Shown here in pieces: positions 47,105 through 52,177 of a stretch of 52,177 nt of DNA. Positions within the stretch are counted from its first letter, which is position 1. Each line of letters opens with the position of its first letter. Below the pieces are notes generated by a model. The model was not told where the DNA came from, did no database searches, and saw only the letters and a list, made by a program, of their open reading frames with translations. Made by a program: the position numbers and the translations under genes. The stretch covers positions 1 to 52,177 of IMG/VR virus record IMGVR_UViG_3300035698_004753. One strand, 5' to 3'. This DNA comes from a virus.

Positions 47105-48031
47105 ATGGCTTTACTTGATAAGTTGAAGAAGAATTCAACTATTAAAGATTCTGCGGTCCTAGCAGTATCTAAATTCTTCCAGAAAAAGGACATGATCCTT
47201 ACCCAGGTCCCCGCTCTTAACATTGCACTCTCAGGCGACCTTAACGGCGGCCTGACACCAGGGTTGACAATGTGGGCAGGGCCTTCCAAGCACTTTAAGA
47301 CAGCATTCTCGCTTATGATGGCAAAGGCCTATCTGGACAAGTATCCAGACGCTGTCCTGCTATTCTATGACTCTGAATTTGGAACCCCGCAGTCGTACTT
47401 TACCTCTTTCGGTATTGATATGGAACGAGTGCTCCATACTCCTTTGACAGACGTAGAACAGCTTAAGTTCGATATTATGCAACAGCTCAAAGATATTGAA
47501 CGCGGGGAGCACGTTATTATTCTCATTGACTCTATCGGTAATTTGGCTTCTAAAAAGGAAGTTGAAGATGCAATGGATGGTAAGTCTGTAGCTGATATGT
47601 CTCGTGCCAAGCAGATCAAGTCTCTGTTCCGTATGGTAACTCCTCACCTTACTCTCAAAGACATCCCAATGGTCGTTGTAAACCACACATACAAGACTCT
47701 TGAGCTGTACTCCAAGGACGTAGTCGGTGGCGGTTGCTTACTTGCTGGTACGCAGATACAATTATCTGATGATACTTTGAAAGCTATTGAAGATATTCAG
47801 GTTGGTGAAATGGTTAAAACTCTTAACGGGTGTAAGCCAGTAACAGCGGTGTGGAACCCAGAAACTCTTGTAGAGGGTACACCAGAATGTTTTAAAATTG
47901 AATTTGAAGACGGATCATCAGTAATATGTTCCGCAGAACATAAGTTTTTAATCAACGGCGAATGGGTAGAAGCTCAAGAGCTAATTGGTGATGAACAAGT
48001 TACGTTATTATTGCAAGATGAGTACATATAA
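47105..48031 (+). CDS. uvsX: UvsX recombinase N-part fused to split intein N-half
   Basis: RecA-like recombinase: GGLTPGLTMWAGPSKHFKT is Walker A, VLLFYDSEFG and VIILIDSIGNL are the strand-Asp blocks, and DIPMVVVNHTYKTLELYSKD leads to DVVGGG (residues 205-210). At residue 211 (base 47735) an intein begins with Cys: CLLAGTQIQLSDDTLKAIED (block A) and SSVICSAEHKFLING (block B). After 98 intein residues the gene stops. The C-half and the rest of UvsX are at 48110. Protein trans-splicing would join GGG to TGSYYSADN, matching T4 SGGTGVMYSAN. Confidence 0.93.
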   Translation: MALLDKLKKNSTIKDSAVLAVSKFFQKKDMILTQVPALNIALSGDLNGGLTPGLTMWAGPSKHFKTAFSLMMAKAYLDKYPDAVLLFYDSEFGTPQSYFTSFGIDMERVLHTPLTDVEQLKFDIMQQLKDIERGEHVIILIDSIGNLASKKEVEDAMDGKSVADMSRAKQIKSLFRMVTPHLTLKDIPMVVVNHTYKTLELYSKDVVGGGCLLAGTQIQLSDDTLKAIEDIQVGEMVKTLNGCKPVTAVWNPETLVEGTPECFKIEFEDGSSVICSAEHKFLINGEWVEAQELIGDEQVTLLLQDEYI

Positions 48032-48113
48032 ATGTCTACACTGTAATGTAGAAACAACACCAGGAAATCTTAAGAGATGGCACAACGACAATTGTAAGAG
48101 GAAAAAAGCATGA
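48018..48113 (+). CDS. 31-aa zinc finger between the UvsX intein halves, endonuclease remnant
   Basis: ATG 48018 opens MSTYKCLHCNVETTPGNLKR followed by WHNDNCKRKKA. CLHC ... WHxDNC is the C-terminal zinc finger common in phage GIY-YIG and HNH homing endonucleases. It overlaps the end of the intein N-half gene by 14 bases and its TGA overlaps the ATG of the C-half (ATGA), so it is placed to couple translation of both. Whether the peptide works or is just a remnant of a lost endonuclease is open. Confidence 0.6.
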   Translation: MSTYKCLHCNVETTPGNLKRWHNDNCKRKKA

Positions 48114-48700
48114 AAATTAAAAGTATTACTAAAGTAGGGCGCAAACCGGTATATGATATTTCGGTTGCTGACGCCGAACATTATGTATTAGAAAACGGAG
48201 TTGTTACACACAACACTGGATCGTATTACTCTGCGGATAACATCTTTATCCTTGGTCGTCAGCAAGAGAAGGACGGCAAGGAAGTAGTTGGATATAACTT
48301 CATCATTAACGTAGAGAAGTCTCGTTATGTCAAGGAAAAGTCCAAGATTCCAATCGAAGTTACATATGAAGGTGGTATCTCTAAATGGTCAGGTCTCCTT
48401 GATATTGCGATGCGTTCCGGGCACGTAATTAAGCCATCGAACGGGTGGTATTCTAAGGTCGATATGGAGACCGGTGAGATTGAAGATAAGAAGTATCGTC
48501 TCGCTGATACACAAAATCGCGCTTTCTGGGGTAGTATTGTCGATGCTATCTCATTCCAAAATGCAGTTAAAACTATGTACCAAGTTTCGTCTGGATCTAT
48601 CTACAAGGACGAAGATGACGTAACAGAAGTGATTGAAGCAATGGATATTGATCCGGATGATGATCCATGTGCCGGCGGAGTAGGAATAAACAGAAGCTAA
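48110..48700 (+). CDS. uvsX: Split intein C-half fused to UvsX C-part
   Basis: The first 35 residues are an intein C-half: MKIKSITKVGRKPVYDISVA (block F) and EHYVLENGVVTHN (block G, ending His-Asn). The +1 extein residue is Thr. The extein continues TGSYYSADNIFILGRQQEKD ... INVEKSRYVKEKSKIPIEVT, as in T4 UvsX (TGVMYSANTVFIIGKRQ), to an acidic C-terminus. The start overlaps the zinc-finger frame. An AGGAGG ribosome-binding site for gp41 follows its stop. Confidence 0.93.
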   Translation: MKIKSITKVGRKPVYDISVADAEHYVLENGVVTHNTGSYYSADNIFILGRQQEKDGKEVVGYNFIINVEKSRYVKEKSKIPIEVTYEGGISKWSGLLDIAMRSGHVIKPSNGWYSKVDMETGEIEDKKYRLADTQNRAFWGSIVDAISFQNAVKTMYQVSSGSIYKDEDDVTEVIEAMDIDPDDDPCAGGVGINRS

Positions 48701-48709
48701 GGAGGTTAT

Positions 48710-49354
48710 ATGAATATTGAAAGAGTAATATTTAATAATCTATTAAACAACGAAGAATTTGGCCGTAAAACTATTCCGTTTATTCAATCAGAATACTTTA
48801 ATGATGCTAGTGATAAGGTTGTTTTCGAAGTTATTGACAACTACGTCAACAAGTATAATGCTTTTCCTACAAAGGAAGCAGTACTCGTTGACTTAGGAAG
48901 TATGGACACATTGAACGAAGATATATTTACTAAGTGTAAAGATATTATTCATGATATTCCAGATCAAATGGACTCAATGACTAGAATGGATTGGCTCGTG
49001 GACCAAACTGAGAAGTTCTGTCAAGATAGGGCAATTTATAATGCCATTATGGGCTCGATTAAAATCATGGATGACAAGACGGGTACCCTCACTAAGGGGG
49101 CTATCCCGCAGCTTCTTTCAGATGCCCTCGCTGTCTCTTTTGATACTTCTATTGGGCATGACTTTATTGATGATTCCGATGCTCGATTTGAATTTTACCA
49201 TAGAGTGGAAGAACGCTTACCATTTGATTTGGAATTTCTAAACAAGATAACACGCGGGGGGCTTCCACGTAAGACTCTTAATATTCTCTTGGCAGGATGT
49301 GTACATCCAGATACAAGAGTAAAGGTGCGGTTTAAACAACGTATTCCCACGTAG
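48710..49354 (+). CDS. 41: gp41 helicase N-part with very short split-intein N-fragment
   Basis: The DnaB-type replicative helicase N-terminal domain and linker (MNIERVIFNNLLNNEEFGRK ... PFDLEFLNKITRGGLPRKTL), ending NILLAG just before the Walker A loop. At base 49298 Cys starts an intein: CVHPDTRVKVRFKQRIPT, then TAG. So the N-intein is only 18 residues, the size known from atypical (S1-type) split inteins. Excellent AAGGAGG ribosome-binding site. The last part of this sequence is complementary to a degraded antisense endonuclease (49332-49472). Confidence 0.9.
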   Translation: MNIERVIFNNLLNNEEFGRKTIPFIQSEYFNDASDKVVFEVIDNYVNKYNAFPTKEAVLVDLGSMDTLNEDIFTKCKDIIHDIPDQMDSMTRMDWLVDQTEKFCQDRAIYNAIMGSIKIMDDKTGTLTKGAIPQLLSDALAVSFDTSIGHDFIDDSDARFEFYHRVEERLPFDLEFLNKITRGGLPRKTLNILLAGCVHPDTRVKVRFKQRIPT

Positions 49355-49472
49355 GTTTTTTATGTGATTTAATCCAGTTAATTATGGTAGCTGAACTAAC
49401 TTGGTATGCTTTTGCTGCTATTAAAAAGAGAAGGATAATTACTAGTGCCATCTGTTACAAGAACGTATTCAT
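49332..49472 (-). pseudogene. Remnant of an antisense homing endonuclease between gp41 intein halves
   Basis: On the minus strand ATG 49472, with CAGGAGA upstream, opens MNTFL then stops; a neighbouring frame reads VTDGTSNYPSLF and the next IAAKAYQVSSATIINWIKSHKK and PTWEYVV to TAA at 49334-49332. Pieced together this is the typical C-terminal IENR/helix-turn-helix end of an HNH or GIY-YIG homing endonuclease, broken by at least two frameshifts. The catalytic domain is gone. Confidence 0.55.
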
Positions 49473-49530
49473 CTCATTCTCCTGTACCGGCTATACATAT
49501 ATTTATAAAATTAAAGGATTCGTTAATACA

Positions 49531-50664
49531 ATGTGGATAGAAAAAGAAATTTCAATTAGTGAAATAAAAACATTATTAGAATCTGATATGGAAGTAGAAG
49601 TATCTTCTCCTGATGGGTGGGTTGGTGTAAACTCGTTTGTAGATAAAGGGGAGTGGGATGAATACGTTCTTGTAGCAGAAAACGGTAATACAGTTGTATG
49701 TAATGAAAATCATCTATTTAAAACAGCTAGTGGCTGGTGGACAGCAAAAGAACTACATGAGTTTAACAACATCTACGGTGTTAATACTTGTGTAAACACC
49801 GTAGATGGGCTTTCTAGAGCTACAATAACAGTTACTGGAAATAAAGTACCCATTGTAGATATTGAAGTCAATCATGATAATCACCGGTATTTCACAAACG
49901 GTGTAGAATCTCATAATACTGGGGCCGGGAAGACGCTGGCAATGTGCCACTTTGCTGCTTCTCATCTCGCGGCAGGGAAGAATGTTTTGTATATTACATT
50001 GGAAATGGCTGAAGAAAAGATTGCTGAAAGAATCGACGCAAATCTTCTCGATATTCCCTTAGATGAACTGTATATGATCCCCAAAGATGTATACGATAAG
50101 AGAATGAAACGCCTTCGAGAAAGAACTGTAGGGACTCTAAAGATTAAAGAGTTCCCTACATCTGGCGCCGGGGCTGCTAACTTTCGACATCTGCTCAATG
50201 AGTTGAAGCTCAAGAGTAACTTCATTCCCGATATGATCTATATCGATTACCTTAACATCTGTATGAGTTCGAGGATTAAAATGTCCGCGAATGTCAACTC
50301 CTACAGTTATATTAAAGCCATCGCAGAAGAGCTACGTGGACTCGCTATCGAGTTTAACGTTCCTATTATGTCGGCTACTCAAACTACCCGCTGTCTCTCC
50401 ATAGATACTAGAGTTACTCTAAACGGGATAGAAACTGTGCTCCAAAATGTTGTTAAAGGTGATAAAATACTTTCAGATAATGGTAATAATATAGTAACAA
50501 ACGTATATAGAACGGGTAAACAAAAAGCCTATAAGATTACACTTGATAATGGAGAAACGATTGTATGTAGTGGTAATCATATATTCCCAACATTGAGGAA
50601 AGGTAACTTAACTATCGACGGCGGTCTTAAAGCTGGGATGTCTCTGCGAGTCAAACCTCAATAA
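49531..50664 (+). CDS. 41: gp41 helicase middle part, flanked by intein C-half and intein N-half
   Basis: Residues 1-129 are the large C-fragment of the first split intein (MWIEKEISISEIKTLLESDM, NGNTVVCNENHLFKT as block B, VPIVDIEVNHDNHRYFTNG, ESHN). The extein then starts T-GAGKTLAMCHFAASHLA, completing Walker A (LAG+TGAGKT), with Walker B PDMIYIDYLNICMS and FNVPIMSATQTTR. At base 50392 a second intein begins: CLSIDTRVTLNGIETVL and ETIVCSGNHIFPT (90 residues), ending at 50664. AAAGGA lies upstream of ATG 49531; an upstream frame to 49384 exists but matches nothing. The protein must splice at both ends. Confidence 0.9.
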   Translation: MWIEKEISISEIKTLLESDMEVEVSSPDGWVGVNSFVDKGEWDEYVLVAENGNTVVCNENHLFKTASGWWTAKELHEFNNIYGVNTCVNTVDGLSRATITVTGNKVPIVDIEVNHDNHRYFTNGVESHNTGAGKTLAMCHFAASHLAAGKNVLYITLEMAEEKIAERIDANLLDIPLDELYMIPKDVYDKRMKRLRERTVGTLKIKEFPTSGAGAANFRHLLNELKLKSNFIPDMIYIDYLNICMSSRIKMSANVNSYSYIKAIAEELRGLAIEFNVPIMSATQTTRCLSIDTRVTLNGIETVLQNVVKGDKILSDNGNNIVTNVYRTGKQKAYKITLDNGETIVCSGNHIFPTLRKGNLTIDGGLKAGMSLRVKPQ

Positions 50665-50691
50665 TTTATAAATAGATGTATGACTCGCAGA
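50643..50691 (+). promoter_or_regulatory. Late promoter in the loop of an 11-bp inverted repeat before a GIY-YIG gene
   Basis: TCTGCGAGTCA (50643-50653) and its perfect complement TGACTCGCAGA (50681-50691) flank TATAAATA (50667-50674). The right arm ends against the Shine-Dalgarno AAGGG. It also overlaps the end of the intein N-half gene. Same design as at 10264. Confidence 0.6.
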
Positions 50692-50702
50692 AAGGGTAAA
50701 CA

Positions 50703-51485
50703 GTGTCTTTTAAAATTTATTTAATTACAAATAATGCCACAGATAGTAAAATGCACTATGTGGGACAGACTATATTTAATATTGATAATAGATTTATACA
50801 GCATTGTTATAACGGGAGGAGATCAAAAGGAAATGGCCTCCTACATAAAGCGCTTATTGAATATGGTTCTCGTAATTTTACAGTGTTATTACTTGAAGAT
50901 GGAATAAAGTCTCAGGAAGAAGCTGATAAAAAAGAAACATACTATATTAAAAAATATAAATCGCACCGCCAGGATGGCGGCGGTTATAATATGAAGTATG
51001 AAGTAGTTAATCGCAAAGAAATTAAATATGGCGGCGCAGATGTGGATATTGTTAAACAAAACCTAACTAATGGAAGAGCGTGGAATTATGGAATTCCTCC
51101 GAGCAAAGAGACGCGTAAGAAAGTATCGGTAACTAAAAAACACCGGGCAGCATTGGGGCTATATGATAAATACGGGCATCCTTGTTCGGAAGAGACAAAA
51201 AAGAAATTGTCAAACATTGCTAAGAATAGACCCCCGGCATCTGAAGAATCAAGAGCTAAATGGCGTGAATCATCTACAGGTAGAAGATTTATACATAATC
51301 CCCAAACAAAAGAAAGAAAATGTATTAGAGATCTTACAGAAATACCACCAGGTTGGGTGAAGGGTAAGGCTACTGTTTGGGTAAATAACGGTATAGTAGC
51401 CGAATCCATAAGCACCTGGGATATCGATACGTATTTAAATAGAGGATATACTTATGGAAGAATCATCAAAAATTTTAACAATTGA
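50703..51485 (+). CDS. GIY-YIG homing endonuclease inside the second gp41 split intein
   Basis: Starts with GTG 50703: SFKIYLITNNATDSKMHYVG has the IYL and YVG signatures, KALIEYGSRNFTVLLLEDGI follows and the Glu lies in DKKETYYIKKY. The C-terminal half contains NUMOD3-type repeats (GIPPSKETRKKVSVTKKHR, PCSEETKKKLSNIAKNRPPA, ASEESRAKWRESSTGRRF). Complete at 260 aa, so probably active. The start of the gp41 C-part lies within its end (51454). Confidence 0.9.
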   Translation: MSFKIYLITNNATDSKMHYVGQTIFNIDNRFIQHCYNGRRSKGNGLLHKALIEYGSRNFTVLLLEDGIKSQEEADKKETYYIKKYKSHRQDGGGYNMKYEVVNRKEIKYGGADVDIVKQNLTNGRAWNYGIPPSKETRKKVSVTKKHRAALGLYDKYGHPCSEETKKKLSNIAKNRPPASEESRAKWRESSTGRRFIHNPQTKERKCIRDLTEIPPGWVKGKATVWVNNGIVAESISTWDIDTYLNRGYTYGRIIKNFNN

Positions 51486-51912
51486 AGAATGCGGCAATAT
51501 TGATATGATTGATATAGAAACTACGGGTAATCGTCTTTTTTATGCAAACGGCATTCTCACGCATAATAGCGGATTCGACAGTTCTGATGTGGGACTTACT
51601 GATACCTCTGAGTCATTCGGTCTTCCAGCAACGGCTGACTTCATGGTAGCGCTTATTGCGACAGATGAATTGAAAGCACTTAACCAAATCCTCGTCAAGC
51701 AACTTAAGAATCGTTATAGTGATTTAGAAACACTAAAACGATTTGTGATTGGCGTAGATCGACCTCGAATGCGATTATATGACACGGAACCATCTGCACA
51801 AGCTGATTTAGTGAAAGATACACCCGCATTTGATAATACTCAATCCTGGAAAACTATACAGGATGAGAATACAGGTAAGTTTAACAAGGGTAAATTTGAG
51901 GAGTTTAAGTAA
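51454..51912 (+). CDS. 41: Split intein C-half fused to gp41 helicase C-part
   Basis: Residues 1-38 are the intein C-half: MEESSKILTIEECGNIDMID and IETTGNRLFYANGILTHN, very like the C-halves of gp41-1 and gp41-8 (LFYAN/LFFANGILTHN) from marine metagenomes. The +1 residue is Ser. The extein SGFDSSDVGLTDTSESFGLP and the following PATADFMVALI, KQLKNRYSD complete the DnaB-type core (motif H4). Translated from a start inside the GIY-YIG gene behind AGAGGA. The spliced helicase would read ATQTTR-SGFDSSD. Confidence 0.93.
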   Translation: MEESSKILTIEECGNIDMIDIETTGNRLFYANGILTHNSGFDSSDVGLTDTSESFGLPATADFMVALIATDELKALNQILVKQLKNRYSDLETLKRFVIGVDRPRMRLYDTEPSAQADLVKDTPAFDNTQSWKTIQDENTGKFNKGKFEEFK

Positions 51913-52106
51913 TGAAATATGCATATGAAAAAGATGAAATGTCTGGGAATTCGGAACAGGAATATAAAATCACAGAACAGTATACATCAAGCGTGATTAT
52001 TCGTGGTTTAAATTATCGAGAAGCTCAGACTCAGTGTAAGCACTTTAATAAAGGAGGTGCGTTCTTTGGTTTTACCCCGAGTTTTTTCCTTAATAAGTTA
52101 ACATAA
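51912..52106 (+). CDS. Hypothetical protein (64 aa)
   Basis: MKYAYEKDEMSGNSEQEYKI..., ending GGAFFGFTPSFFLNKLT. Starts at the last base of the gp41 stop (TAATG). No family recognised. Confidence 0.5.
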   Translation: MKYAYEKDEMSGNSEQEYKITEQYTSSVIIRGLNYREAQTQCKHFNKGGAFFGFTPSFFLNKLT

Positions 52107-52109
52107 GAG

Positions 52110-52138
52110 TTGCACTTATGTTCGTTTCATACTATAAG
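52110..52138 (+). promoter_or_regulatory. Early promoter, TTGCAC-17-TATAAG
   Basis: TTGCAC 52110-52115, TATAAG 52133-52138, then AAGGTATAAGATGAAAAGGA as at 13875 and 36502. A gene probably starts at ATG 52165 and leaves the window. Confidence 0.7.
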
Positions 52139-52177
52139 AAGGTATAAGATGAAAAGGATTTACTATGATAGAATATA

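Noticed and set aside
49384-49530. N-terminal extension of the gp41 middle protein from 49384
   Set aside because: These residues match no intein or helicase and lie over the antisense endonuclease remnant; ATG 49531 with AAAGGA upstream fits the intein C-fragment.
1-52177. CRISPR arrays, insertion sequences or rRNA
   Set aside because: No regularly spaced repeats, no transposase motifs with terminal repeats, and no rRNA-like segments were seen.

Overview
The window is about 52 kb of a T4-superfamily myovirus genome, from its replication, recombination and late-transcription region. The T4 core set is recognisable from sequence: a tail-tube-fold protein, UvsY, UvsW, sigma gp55, gp47/gp46, the sliding clamp gp45, clamp loader gp44/gp62, RegA, DNA polymerase gp43, UvsX recombinase and gp41 helicase. 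The phage is far from T4 itself. Marine-type gp62 and tail proteins suggest an aquatic host, and a beta-barrel protein of alphaproteobacterial (sphingomonad-like) type hints at an alphaproteobacterium. The host is an inference.

Layout. 1-1542 is a minus-strand operon of small genes plus a HAD deoxyribonucleotidase. 1630-8158 carries tail tube, uvsY, uvsW, 55, 47 and 46. 8187-21405 mixes small genes with peptide deformylase and a complete 7-deazaguanine DNA-modification pathway: FolE, QueD, QueE, QueC, QueF, a DpdA-type transglycosylase, a PurN-like formyltransferase (DpdN-like) and a separate class II glutamine amidotransferase next to QueC. The predicted DNA base is a formylated preQ1-type deazaguanine. 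21422-25143 holds 45, 44, 62 and regA. 25147-28405 holds small early genes and two tRNAs. 28472-40920 is accessory: an outer-membrane barrel, RNA ligase with 5'-kinase, a truncated second RNA ligase, DNA ligase, a metallopeptidase, two phosphoesterases, a TPM-domain protein, a MESH1-like HD hydrolase and Hsp20. 40950-42192 (minus) carries a GH19 endolysin and a companion gene. 42269-51912 carries gp43, uvsX and gp41.

The most remarkable part is 42269-51912. All three replication proteins are broken into separate genes. Polymerase is in three pieces, separated by an antisense HNH gene and a GIY-YIG gene; its third piece has an in-frame UAG inside catalytic motif B, flanked as CUU-UAG-CUA, so that a 6-nt ribosome hop would restore the conserved motif exactly. 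UvsX is split by a split intein. gp41 is split by two split inteins; the first is atypical, with an N-part of only about 18 residues, and the second resembles the fast gp41-1/gp41-8 class with a GIY-YIG endonuclease between its halves. Eight polypeptides must therefore assemble or trans-splice into three enzymes. gp47 also appears to need a +1 frameshift at UUU-C.

Regulation. Twelve sigma70-like promoters with exact or near 17-nt spacing are visible, many sharing TTGCAN and TATAAG cores. T4-type late promoters (TATAAATA) occur upstream of the tail gene, regA, the tRNAs, hsp20 and the homing endonuclease genes. At two endonuclease genes the late promoter sits in the loop of a perfect 10-11 bp inverted repeat.

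There is no gene-free stretch longer than 300 bases. Single-base frame problems in gp47 and in the secreted protein at 32779 could be sequencing errors; the 6-nt polymerase insertion is harder to explain that way.
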